Shown in pieces: positions 37,621 to 49,300 of a DNA stretch of 64,000 nt. Numbering within the stretch: the first letter of the stretch is position 1; the number at the start of each line of letters is the position of its first letter. This DNA comes from Zeus faber. Its lineage: Eukaryota > Chordata > Actinopteri > Zeiformes > Zeidae. The translations under genes were made by a program, and so were the position numbers. The notes under the pieces are model-generated. The model did no database searches. It was not told the origin of the DNA and was given only the letters and a program-made list of their open reading frames with translations. Location of the stretch: assembly GCA_960531495.1 (NCBI GenBank), contig CAUIJY010000075.1, positions 434,001 through 498,000 of the forward strand. The letters are read 5' to 3'.

Positions 37621-39250
37621 TCATTCTCTCTTTTAATCTTTCAATCTTTCTTTCATTGTTTCTTTCAATCTTTCTTTCATTCTTTCTTTCATTCTTTCTT
37701 TCAATCTTTCTTTCAATCGTTCTTTCTTTCTTTTAGTCTTTCTTTCAATCTTTCAATTTTTCAATCTTTCTTTCATTCTTTCTTTTAATCTTTCAATCTT
37801 TCTTTCATTGTTTCTTTCAATCTTTCTTTCCATCTTTCTTTCATTCTTTCCTTCAGTCTTTCATTCTTTCTTTCAATCTTTCTTTTTTCAATATTTCTTG
37901 CAATCGTTCTTTCAATTGTTTAATCTTTCAATCTTTCTTTCATTCTTTCTTTCAGTCTTTCAATCTTTGTTTCAATCTTTCTTTCATTCTTTCTTTCAAT
38001 CTTTCTGTCCGTCATTCATTCTTTCAGTCTTTCTTTCAATCATTCAATCTTTCAATCTTTCCTTCTATCTTTCTTTCAATCTTTCTTTCATTCTTTATTT
38101 CAATCTTTCTTTCATTCTTTCTTTCAATCTTTCATTCAATCTTTCTTTCAATCTTTCTTTCAATCTTTCTTTCAATCTTTCTTTCAATCGTTCTTTCATT
38201 CTTTCTTTTAATCTTTCAATCTTTCTTACATTGTTTCTTTCAATCTTTCTGTCTTTCAATATTTCTTTCAATCTTTCAATCTTTCTTTTTTTTTCAATCT
38301 TTCTTTCAATCTTTCTTTTATTCTATCTTTAAATCTTTCTTTTTTTTCAATCTTTCTTGCAATCTTTCTTTCAGTCTTTCATCTGTCTTTCAAACTTTCA
38401 ATCTTTCTTTCAATCTTTCAATCTTTCAATCTTTCTTTCAATTTTTCTTTCAATCTTTCAGTCTTTCTTTCATTCTTTCTTTCAATCTTTCAATCTTTCA
38501 ATCTTTCAATCATTCTTACATTCTTTCTTCAATCTTTCAATCTTTCTTTTAATATTTCTTTCAATCTTTCTTTCTGTCAATCTTTCTTTCCATCTTTCTT
38601 TCCATCTTTCTTTCATTCTTTCCTTCAGTCTTTCAATCTTTCTTTCAATCTTTCTTTCAATTTTTCTTTCAATCTTTCTTTCATTCTTTCCTTCAATCTT
38701 TCAATCTTTCTTTCATTCTTTCTTTCAATCTTTCTTACTTTCAATTTTTCTCTTTCAATATTTCTTCCAATCGTTCAATCTTTCTTTCATTATTTCTTTC
38801 AATCTTTCTTTTATTTCTTTCAATCTTTCTTTCTTTCAATCTTTCTTTCCATCTTTCTTTCAATCTTTCTTTCATTCTTTCTTTCAATCTTTCTTTTTTC
38901 AATCTTTCTTGCAATCTTTCTTTCAATTGTTTAATCTTTCAATCTTTCTTTCATTCTTTCCTTCAGTCTTTCAATCTTTTTTTCAATCTTTCTTTCATTC
39001 TTTCTTTCAATCGTTCTTTCTTTCTTTTAGTCTTTCTTTCAATCTTTCAATTTTTCAATCTTTCTTTCATTCTCTCTTTTAATCTTTCAATCTTTCTTTC
39101 ATTCTTTCTTTCAATCGTTCTTTCTTTCTTTTAGTTTTTCTTTCAATCTTTCAATTTTTCAATCTTTCTTTCATTCTTTCTTTTAATCTTTCAATCTTTC
39201 TTTCATTGTTTCTTTCAATCTTTCTTTCCATCTTTCTTTCATTCTTTCCT
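37260..39250 (+). repeat. Duplication of about 1.44 kb with start-of-unit sequence
   Basis: The stretch near 37265-37660 recurs near 38700-39100. TTTCTCTTTCAATATTTC is at about 37318 and 38748 (offset 1430), and the TTGCAATC word is at 37463 and 38909 (offset 1446). Between them lies array resembling the first kilobase of the 13.9-kb unit: GTCCGT at 38007, and a CTTGCAATC tag at 38356 with a 2-base loss in the word after it. This suggests a third, rearranged start of the large unit. Confidence 0.7.
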
Positions 39251-40750
39251 TCAGTCTTTCATTCTTTATTTCAATCTTTCTTTCTTTCAATCTTTCTTTC
39301 CATCTTTCTTTCAATCTTTATTTCATTCTTTCTTTCAATCTTTCTTTTTTCAATCTATCTTGCAATCTTTCTTTCAATTGTTTAATCTTTCAATCTTTCT
39401 TTCATTCTTTCTTTCAATATTTCTTCAATCTTTCTTTAATAATTTCATTCTTTCTTTCAAACTTTCAATCTTTCTTTAATAATTTCATTCTTTCTTTCAA
39501 ACTTTCAATCTTTCTTTCATTCTTACTTTCAGTCTTTCAATTTTTTCTTTAAGTCTTTCTTTCAATCTTTCAATCTTTCAATCTTTCAATTTTTCTTTTA
39601 TTCTTTCTTTCAATCTTTATTACTTTCAATCTTTCTTTCAATCTTTCTTACTTTCAAATTATCTTTCTTTCAATATTTCTTTCAATCTTTCAATCTTTCT
39701 TTCAATCTTTCAATCTTTCTTTCAATCTTTCATTCTTTCTTTCAATCTTTCAATCTTTCAATCTTTCTTTCATTCTTTCTTTCATTCTTTCTTTCAGTCT
39801 TTCAACCTTTCCTAAAATCTTTCTTTCAATATTTAATTCTTACTTCAAATCTTTCTTTCTTTCTTTTTTCAATCATTCTTTCATCCTTTCTATAAATCTT
39901 TCTTTCTTTCAATCTTTCTTTCAATCTTTCAATCTATCAATCTTTCTTTAAATCTTTTATTCATTCTTTCTTTCAGTCTTTCAATCTTTCTATAAATCTT
40001 TCTTTCAATCTTTCTTTCAATCTTTCAATCTTTCAATTTTTCTATTTTTCTATCTTTTTTCAATCTTTCTTTCATTCTTTCTTTCAATCTTTCAATCTTT
40101 CTTTCAATCTTTCTTTCTTTTTTCAATCTTTCTTTCATTCTTTCTATAAATCTTTCTTTCTTTCAATCTTTCTTTCAATCTTTCAATCTTTCAATCTTTC
40201 TTTAATTATTTTATTCATTCTTTCTTTCAGTCTTTCAATCTTTCTTTAAATCTTTCTTTCAATCTATCAATCTTTCAATTTTTCTTTCATTCTTTCTTTC
40301 AATCTTTATTACTTTCAATCTTTATTACTTTCAATCTTTCTTTCAATCTTTCTTACTTTCATTCTCTCTTTCTTTCAATATTTCTTTCAATCTTTCAATC
40401 TTTCTTTCATTCTTTCATTCTTTCTTTCAATCGTTCTTTCATTCTTTCTTTCAATCTTTCATTCTTTCTTTCAGTCTTTCAACCTTTCTTAAAATCTTTC
40501 TTTCAATCTTTCTTTCAAGCTTTCAATATTTCTTTCAATCTTTCTTTCAATCATTCAATCTTTCAATCTTTCTTTCTTTCAATCTTTCTTTCTATCTTTC
40601 TTTTAGTCTTTCTTTCAATCTTTCAATTTTTCAATCTATCTTTCATTCTTTCTTTTTATCTTTCAATCTTTCTTTCATTGTTTCTTTCAATCTTTCTATC
40701 ATTCTTTCATTCTTTCTTTCAATCGTTCTTTCATTCTTTCTTTCAATCTT
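39251..40750 (+). repeat. More divergent array zone
   Basis: The tetramer pattern persists but with more unusual words: CTTTAATAATTTC twice, 40 bp apart (39438 and 39478), CAATTTTTTCTTTAAGTC near 39537, CTATAAATC, and CTTATTATTC-like changes. The block CAGTCTTTCAACC followed by CTTAAAATC appears here and again near 40475, 40760, 42055 and 59035. It looks older and less homogenised than the flanks. No open reading frame, RNA gene or unique DNA was recognised. Confidence 0.65.
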
Positions 40751-43090
40751 TCAGTCTTTCTTTCAGTCTTTCAACCTTACTTAAAATCTTTCTTTCAATC
40801 TATCTTTCAAGCTTTCAATCTTTCTGTCAATCTTTCTTTCAATCATTCAATCTTTCAATCTTTCTTTCTTTCAATCTTTCTTTCTATCTTTCTTTCAATC
40901 TTTCTTTCCATCTTTCTTTCAATCTTTCTTTCAATCGTTCTTTCTTTCTTTTAGTCTTTCTTTCAATCTTTCAATTTTTCAATCTTTCTTTAATTCCTTC
41001 TTTTAATCTTTCAATCTTTCTTTCATTCTTTCTTTCAATATGTCAATCTTAAAATCTTTCTTTCAATCTTTCTTTCTTTCAATCTTTCTTTCAATCTTTT
41101 TTTCAATCTTACTTTCAATCTTTCTTTCAATCTTTCAATCTTTCTTTCAATATTTCTTTCAATCTTTCTTACTTTCATTCCTTCTTTCAATCTTTCTTTC
41201 AATTTTTCTTTCAATCTTTCTTTTTTCAATCTTTCGTTCAATCTTTCTTTCATTCTTTCTTTCAATCTTTCTTACTTTCAATCTTTCTTTCTTTCATTAT
41301 TTCTTTCAATCTTTCAATCTTTCTTTCAATCTTTCTTTCATTCTTTCTTTCAGTCTTTCAATCTTTCTTTCAAACTTTCAATCTTTCTTTCAATCTTTCA
41401 GTCGTTCATTCTTTTTTTCAATCTTTCTTTCAATCTTTCAATCTTCCATCTTTCAATCTATCTTTCAGTCTTTCTTTCAATCATTCAATCTTTCAATATT
41501 TCTTTCAATCTTTCTTTCGTTCAATCGTTCTTTCAATCTTTCTTTCATTCTTTCCTTCAGCCTTTCAATCTTTGTTTCAATCTTTCTTTCAAACTTTCTT
41601 TTTTTCAATCCTTCTTTCAATATTTCTTTCATTCTTTCTTTCAATCTTTCTTTCAATCTTTCTTTCAATCTTTCAATCTTTCTTTCAATATTTCTTTCAA
41701 TCTTTCTTACTTTCAATCTTTCTTTCTTTCAATCTTTCTTTCAAACTTTCAATCTTTATTTCAATCTTTCAATCTTTCAATCTTTCTTTAATTATTTTAT
41801 TCATTCTTTCTTTCAGTCTTTCAATCTTTCTTTAAATCTTTCTTTCAATCTTTCTTTCAATCTATCAATCTTTCAATTTTTCTTTCATTCTTTCTTTCAA
41901 TCTTTATTACTTTCAATCTTTCTTTCAATCTTTCTTACTTTCATTCTCTCTTTCTTTCAATATTTCTTTCAATCTTTCAATCTTTCTTTCATTCTTTCAT
42001 TCTTTCTTTCAATCGTTCTTACATTCTTTCTTTCAATCTTTCATTCTTTCTTTCAGTCTTTCAACCTTTCTTAAAATCTTTCTTTCAATCTTTCTTTCAA
42101 GCTTTCAATCTTTCTTTCAATCTTACTTTCCATCATTCAATCTTTCAATCTTTCTTTCTTTCAATCTTTCTTTCTATCTTTCTTTCAATCTTTCTTTCAA
42201 TCTTTCTTTCATTCTTGATTTCAATCTTTGTTTCATTCTTTCTTTCAATCTTTCTTTCAATCTTTCAATTTTTCAATCTTTCTTTCATTCCTTCTTTTAA
42301 TCTTTCAATCTTTCTTTCATTCTTTCTTTCAATATGTCAATCTTAAAATCTTTCTTTCAATCATTCTTTCTTTCAATCTTTCTTTCAATCTTTTTTTCAA
42401 TCTTTCTTTCAATCTTTCTTTCAATCTTTCAATCTTTCTTTCAATATTTCTTTCAATCTTTCTTACTTTCATTCCTTCTTTCAATCTTTCTTTCAATTTT
42501 TCTTTCAATCTTTCTTTGTTCAATCTTTCGTTCAATCTTTCTTTCATTCTTTCTTTCAATCTTTCTTACTTTCAATCTTTCTTTCTTTCATTATTTCTTT
42601 CAATCTTTCAATCTTTCTTTCAATCTTTCTTTCATTCTTTCTTTCAGTCTTTCAATCTTTCTTTCAAACTTTCAATCTTTCTTTCATTCTTTCAGTCGTT
42701 CATTCTTTCTTTCAATCTTTCTTTCAATCTTTCAATCTTCCATCTTTCAATCTATCTTTCAGTCTTTCTTTCAATCATTCAATCTTTCAATCTTTCTTTC
42801 AATCTTTCTTTCTTTCAATCGTTCTTTCAATCTTTCTTTCATTCTTTCCTTCAGTCTTTCAATCTTTGTTTCAATCTTTCTTTCAAACTTTCTTTTTTTC
42901 AATCCTTCTTTCAATATTTCTTTCATTCTTTCTTTCAATCTTTCTTTCAATCTTTCTTTCAATCTTTCAATCTTTCTTTCAATATTTCTTTCAATCTTTC
43001 TTACTTTCAATCTTTCTTTCTTTAAATCTTTCTTTCAATCTTTCTTTCAAACTTTCAATCTTTATTTCAATCTTTCAATCTTTCAATCTT
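40750..43090 (+). repeat. 1294-bp tandem duplication
   Basis: The word CAATATGTCAATCTTAAAATC-type junction near 41040 recurs near 42334. Words at 41477 and 42771, and at 41572 and 42866, share the 1294-bp offset. The matching forward translations show about four or five amino-acid changes in some 240 codons, more than between the 13.9-kb units. This duplication therefore looks older. It diverges near 43090, where the first copy reads CTTTAATTATTTTATTC and the second CTTTCATTCTTTCCATC. Confidence 0.8.
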
Positions 43091-45360
43091 TCTTTCATTC
43101 TTTCCATCAATCTTTTTTTCAATCTTTCAATCTTTCTTTCAATATTTCTTTCAATCTTTCTTTCAAACTTTCAATCTTTATTTCAATCTTTCAATCTTTC
43201 TTTCAAACTTTCAATCTTTATTTCAATCTTTCAATATTTTCAATCTTTCTTTCAATCTTTCTTTCAATCTTTCAATCTTTCTTTCATTATTTCTTTCAAT
43301 ATGTCAATCTTTCAATCTTTCTTTCATTCGTTCTTTCAAACTTTCAATCTTTCTTTCAATCTTTCAATCTTTCTTTCATTCGTTCTTTCAAACTTTCAAT
43401 CTTTCTTTCAATCTTTCAATCTTTCATTCTTTCTTTCAATCGTTCTTTCATTCTTTCTTTCAATTTTTCATTCTTTCTTTCAATCTTTCAATTTTTCATT
43501 CTTTCTTTCAATCTTTCAATCTTTCTTTCAATCTTTCTTTCTTTCAATCTTTCTTTCAATATTTCTTTCATTCTTTCTTTCATTCTTTCCATCAATCTTT
43601 TTTTCAATCTTTTAATCTTTCTTTCAATATTTCTTTCAATCTTTCTTTCAAACTTTCAATCTTTATTTCAATCTTTCAATCATTCAATCTTTCTTTCAAT
43701 CTTTCTTTCAATCTTTCAATCTTTCTTTCATTATTTCTTTCAATATGTCAATCTTTCAATCTTTCTTTCATTTTTTCTTTCAATCTTTCAATCTTTCTTT
43801 CAATCTTTCAATCTTTCATTCTCTCTTTCTTTCAATATTTCTTTCAATCTTTCAATCTTTCTTTCATTCTTTCATTCTTTCTTTCAATCGTTCTTTCATT
43901 CTTTCTTTCAATTTTTCATTTTTTCTTTCAATCTTTCAATCTTTCTTTCAATCTTTCTTTCATTCTTTCTTTCAATCTTTCTTTCAATCTTTCAATCTTT
44001 CTTTCAATATTTCTTTCAATCTTTCTTACTTTCAATCTTTCTCTCTTCAAATCTTTCTTTCAATCTTTCTTTCAAACTTTCAATCAATATTTCAATCTTT
44101 CAATCTTTCAATCTTTCTTTCATTCTTTCTATCAATCTTTCTTTCAATCTTTCAATCATTCTTTCAATATTTCTTTCAATCTTTCTTTCTTTAAATCTTT
44201 CTTTCAATCTTTCTTTCAAACATTCAATCATTCTTTCAATCTTTCAATTTTTCTTTCATTCTTTCTTTCAATCTTTCAATCTTTCTTTCATTCTTTCTTT
44301 CAATCTTTCTAACTTTCAATTTTTCTATCTTTCAATATTTCTTCCAATCTTTCAATCTTTCTTTTGTTATTTCTTTCAATCTTTCTTTCTTTCAATCTTT
44401 CTTTCATCTATCTTTCAATCTTTCTTTCATTCTTTCTTTCAATCTTTCTTTTTTCAATCTTTCTTGCAATCTTTCTTTCAATTGTTTAATCTATCAATCT
44501 TTCTTTCATTCTTTCTTTCAATATTTCAATCTTTCTTTCATTCTTTCTTTCAATCTTTCAATCTTGCTTTCAATCTTTCTTACTTTCAATTTTTCTATCT
44601 TTCAATATTTCTTCCAATCGTTCAATCTTTCTTTCATTATTTCTTTCAATCTTTCTTTCTTTCAATCTTTCTTTCCAACTTTCTTTCAATCTTTCTTTCA
44701 TTCTTTCTTTCAATATTTCTTTTTTCAATCTTTCTTTCATTCTTTCTTTCAATCTTTCTTTCATTCTTTCTTTCAATATTTCTTTCTTTCAATCTTTCTT
44801 TCAATCTTTCTTTCATTCTTTCCTTCAGTCGTTCAATCTTTCTTTCAATCTTTCTTTTTTTCAATCTTTCTTTCAATCTTTCTTTCATCCTTTCTTTCAA
44901 TCTTTCGTTCAATATTTCTTTCAATCTTTCTTACTTTCAATCTTTCTTTGTTTAAATCTTTCTTTCAATCTTTCTTTCAAACTTTCAATCATTATTTCAA
45001 TCTTTCATTCTTTCCATCTTTCTTGCAATCTTTCTTTCAATTGTTTAATCTTTCAATGTTTCTTTCATTCTTTCTTTCAGTCTATCAATCTTTTTTTCAA
45101 TCTTTCTTTCATTCTTTCTTTAAATCTTTCTGTCCGTCATTCTTTCTTTCAGTCTTTCTTTCAATCATTCAATCTTTCAATCTTTCTGTCTTTCAATCTT
45201 TCTTTCAATCTTTCTTTCATTCTTTATTTCAATCTTTCTTTCATTTTTTCTTTCAATCTTTCTTTCAATCTTTCTTTCAATCTTTCTTTCTTTCTTTAAA
45301 TCTTTCTTTCAATCTGCCTTTCATTCTTTCTTTCAGTCTTTCAATCTTTCTTTAAATCTT
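43091..45360 (+). repeat. Mixed array with short local duplications
   Basis: This is array without one dominant large unit. CATTCGTTCTTTCAAAC is at 43325 and 43377, a 52-bp tandem duplication (13 tetramers). The stretch near 44300-44650 resembles 49240-49600: TGTTAT at 44365 and 49304, CTTGCTTTCA at 44563 and 49510, i.e. about 4.94-4.95 kb apart. From about 44886 it contains the CATCCTTTC/GTTTAAATC module that is typical of the right half of the window. Confidence 0.68.
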
Positions 45361-45369
45361 TCTTTCAAT

Positions 45370-46430
45370 CTTTCTTTTAAACTTTCAATCTTTATTTCAA
45401 ACTTTCAATCTTTATTTCAATCTTTCAATCTTTCAATCTTTCTTTCAATCTTTCAATCTTTCTTTCATTCTTTCTTTCAATATTTCAATCTTTCATTCTT
45501 TCTTTCAATCTTTCTTTAAATCTTTCAATCTTTCTTTCATTCTTTCTTTCAATCTATCTTACTTTCAATCTTTCTTTCTTTCAATATTTCTTCCAATCGT
45601 TCAATCTTTCTTTCATTCTTTCTTTCAATCTTTATTTTGTTATTTCTTTCAATCTTTCTTTCTTTCCATCTTTCTTTCAATCTTTCTTTTATTCTTTCTT
45701 TCAATCTTTCTTTTTTCAATCTTTCTTGCAATCTTTCTTTCAATTGTTTAATCGTTCAATCTTTCTTTCATTCTTTCTTTCAATCTTTCTTTCATTCTTT
45801 CTTTCAATCTTTCTGTCTGTCAATCTGTCTTTCAGTCTTTCTTTCAATCATTCAATCTTTCAATCTTTCCTTCAATATTTCTTTCTTTCAATCTTTCTTT
45901 CAAACTTTCAATCTTTATTTCAAACTTTCAATCTTTATTTCAATCTTTCAATCTTTCAATCTTTCTTTCAATCTTTCAATCTTTCTTTCATTCTTTCTTT
46001 CAATATTTCAATCTTTCATTCTTTCTTTCATTCTTTCTTTAAATCTTTCAATCTTTCTTTCATTCTTTCTTTCAATCTATCTTACTTTCAATCTTTCTTT
46101 CTTTCAATATTTCTTCCAATCGTTCAATCTTTCTTTCATTCTTTCTTTCAATCTTTATTTTGTTATTTCTTTCAATCTTTCTTTCTTTCCATCTTTCTTT
46201 CAATCTTTCTTTTATTCTTTCTTTCAATCTTTCTTTTTTCAATCTTTCTTGCAATCTTTCTTTCAATTGTTTAATCGTTCAATCTTTCTTTCATTCTTTC
46301 TTTCAATCTTTCTTTCATTCTTTCTTTCAATCTTTCTGTCTGTCAATCTGTCTTTCAGTCTTTCTTTCAATCATTCAATCTTTCAATCTTTCCTTCAATA
46401 TTTCTTTCTTTCAATCTTTCTTTCAATCTT
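45370..46430 (+). repeat. 523-bp tandem duplication
   Basis: A block with TTATTTCAAAC words, CTTCCAATCG, CTTTATTTTGTTATTTC and TTGCAATC is present twice, 523 bp apart (for example 45637 and 46160). A 64-codon reverse-frame translation is identical in the two copies (45549-45743 and 46072-46266). 523 is not a multiple of 4, so the unit contains odd-length changes that are themselves copied. Confidence 0.84.
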
Positions 46431-47760
46431 TCTTTCATTCTTTCCTTCAGTCATTCAATCTTTCTTTCAATCTTTCTTTGTTTAAATCTTTCTTTCAATC
46501 TTTCTTTCAAACTTTTAATCATTATTTCAATCTTTCATTCTTTCAATCTTTCTTTCAATCTTTCTTTCAATCTTTCAATCTTTTTTTCAATCTTTCTTTC
46601 ATCCTTTCTTTCAATCTTTCGTTCAATATTTCTTTCAATCTTTCTTACTTTCAATCTTTCTTTGTTTAAATCTTTCTTTCAATCTTTCTTTCAAACTTTC
46701 AATCATTATTTCAATCTTTCATTCTTTCCATCTTTCTTGCGATCTTTCTTTCAATTGTTTAATCTTTCAATGTTTCTTTCATTCTTTCTTTCAGTCTTTC
46801 AATCTTTTTTTCAATCTTTCTTTCAATCTTTCTTTCAATCTTTCTGTCCGTTATTCTTTCTTTCAGTCTTTCTTTCAATCATTCAATCTTTTAATCTTTC
46901 TTTCTTTCAATCTTTCTTTCATTCTTTATTTCAATCTTTCTTTCATTCTTTCTTTCAATCTTTCATTCAATCTTTCTTTCAATCTTTCTTTCAATCTTTC
47001 TTTCAATCTTTCTTTCAATCTTTCTTTCTTTCTTTAAATCTTTCTTTCAATCTTTCTTTCAAACTTTCAATCATTATTTCAATCTTTCTTTCAATCTTAC
47101 TTTCAATCTTTCAATCTTTCTTTCATTCTTTCTTTCAATATTTCAATCTTTCAATATTTCTTTCATTCTTTCTTGCAATCTTTCAATCTTTCTTTCATTC
47201 TTTCTTTCAATCTTTCTTACTTTCAATCTTTCTTTCAATCTGCCTTTCATTCTTTCTTTCAGTCTTTCAATATTTCTTTAAATCTTTCTTTCAATCTTTC
47301 TTTCAAACTTTCAATCTTTATTTCAATATTTCAATCTTTCAATCTTTCGTTCAATCTTTCAATCTATCTTTCATTCTTTCTTTCAATATTTCAATGTTTC
47401 AATCTTTCTTTCATTCTTTATTTAAATCTTTCAATCTTTCTTTCATTCTTTCTTTCAATCTATCTTACTTTCAATCTATCTTTCTTTCAATATTTCTTCC
47501 AATCGTTCAATCTTTCTTTTGTTATTTCTTTCAATCTTTCTTTCAATCTTTCTTTCTTTCAATCTTTCTTTCAATCTTTCAATCTTTCTTTCATTATTTC
47601 TTTCAATATGTAAATCTTTCAATCTTTCTTTCAATCTTTCTTTTTTTCAATCTTTCTTTCATTCTTTATTTCAATCTTTCTTTCAATCTTTCAATCTTTC
47701 TTTCAATATTTCTTTCAATCTTCCTTACTTTCAATCTTTCTTTCTTTAAATCTTTCTTTC
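46431..47760 (+). repeat. Right-family module with GTTTAAATC and GTCCGT words
   Basis: It carries GTTTAAATC near 46480 and 46671, AATCATTATTTC, CTTTCCATCTTTCTTGC and GTCCGT at 46846, in the order also seen near 44950, 50700, 55190, 56630 and 63490. One GATC arises here by a single change in the TTGCAATC word (46741). The remainder is ordinary array. No gene is visible. Confidence 0.66.
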
Positions 47761-49300
47761 AATCTTTCTTTCAAACTTTCAATCATTATTTAAATCTTTC
47801 AATCTTTCAATCTTTCTTTCAATATTTCTTTCAATCTTTCTTTCAATATTTCTTTCAATCTTTCTTTCTTTCAATCTTTCTTTCAATATTTCTTTCATTC
47901 CTTCTTTCAATCTTTCTTTCAATTTTTCTTTCAATCTTTCTTTTTTCAATCTTTCGTTCAATCTTTCTTTCATTCTTTCTTTCAATCTTTCTTACTTTCA
48001 ATCTTTCTTTCTTTCATTACTTCTTTCAATCTTTCAATCTTTCTTTCAATCTTTCTTTCATTCTTTCTTTCAGTCTTTCAATCTTTCTTTCAAACTTTCA
48101 ATCTTTCTTTCAATCTTTCAGTCATTCATTCTTTCTTTAAATCTTTCTTTAAATCTTTCTTCCAAACATTCAATCTTTCTTTCAATCTTTCAATCTTTCA
48201 ATCTTTCTTTCAATCTTTCTTTCAATCTTTCAATATTTCTTTCATTCTATCTTTCAATATTTCAATCTTTCAATCTTCTTTTCATTCTTCTTTCAATCTT
48301 TCAATCTTTCTTTCATTCTTTCTTTCAATCTTTCTTACTTTCAATTTTTCTATCGTTCAATATTTCTTCCAATCTTTCAATCTTTCTTTCTTTAAATCTT
48401 TCTTTCAATCTTTCTTTCAATCTTTCAATCTTTCTTTCATTATTTCTTTCAATATGTAAATCTTTCAATCTTTCTTTCAATCTTTCTTTCTTTCAATCTT
48501 TCTTTCAATCTTTCTTTCAATCTTTCTTTCATTCTTTCCTTCAGTCTTTCAATCTTTCTTTCAATCTTTCTTTCAATCTTTCTTTTTTTCAATCTTTCTT
48601 TCAATCTTTCTTTCATTCTTTCTTTCAATCTTTCTTTCAATCTTTCAATCTTTCTTTCAATATTTCTTTCAATCTTTCAATCTTTCAATCTTTCTTTCTT
48701 TAAATCTTTCTTTCAATCTTTCTTTCAAACTTTCAATCATTATTTAAATCTTTCAATCTTTCTTTCAATATTTCTTTCAATCTTTCGTTCTTTCAATCTT
48801 TCTTTCAATATTTCTTTCATTCCTTCTTTCAATCTTTCTTTCAATTTTTCTTTCAATCTTTCTTTTTTCAATCTTTCGTTCAATCTTTCTTTCATTCTTT
48901 CTTTCAATCTTTCTTACTTTCAATCTTTCTTTCTTTCATTACTTCTTTCAATCTTTCAATCTTTCTTTCAATCTTTCTTTCATTCTTTCTTTCAGTCTTT
49001 CAATCTTTCTTTCAAACTTTCAATCTTTCTTTCAATCTTTCAGTCGTTCATTCTTTCTTTAAATCTTTCTTTAAATCTTTCTTTCAAACATTCAATCTTT
49101 CTTTCAATCTTTCAATCTTTCTTTCAATCTTTCTTTCAATCTTTCAATATTTCTTTCATTCTATCTTTCAATATTTCAATCTTTCAATCTTCTTTTCATT
49201 CTTCTTTCAATCTTTCAATCTTTCTTTCATTCTTTCTTTCAATCTTTCTTACTTTCAATTTTTCTATCTTTCAATATTTCTTCCAATCTTTCAATCTTTC
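47760..49300 (+). repeat. 922-bp tandem duplication
   Basis: CATTCCTTC is at 47896 and 48818, 922 bp apart. The unusual pair AATCTTCTTTTCATTC near 48265 and 49187 shares the offset. Differences are few: CTTCCAAACATTC against CTTTCAAACATTC, and GTCATTCATTC against GTCGTTCATTC. The same CATTCCTTC...CTTTCGTTC module also sits near 41175 and 42470, so at least four copies exist in the window. Confidence 0.82.

Noticed and set aside
42334..44955. Longest open frame (873 codons) as a protein-coding gene
   Set aside because: Composition is almost only F, S, I, L, N and Q in FQSF/FNLS/SIFL cycles that follow from the 12-bp repeat. The protein switches cycle wherever an 8-bp unit shifts the frame. 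Stops come only from rare array variants. There is no domain, promoter, codon bias or conservation signal.
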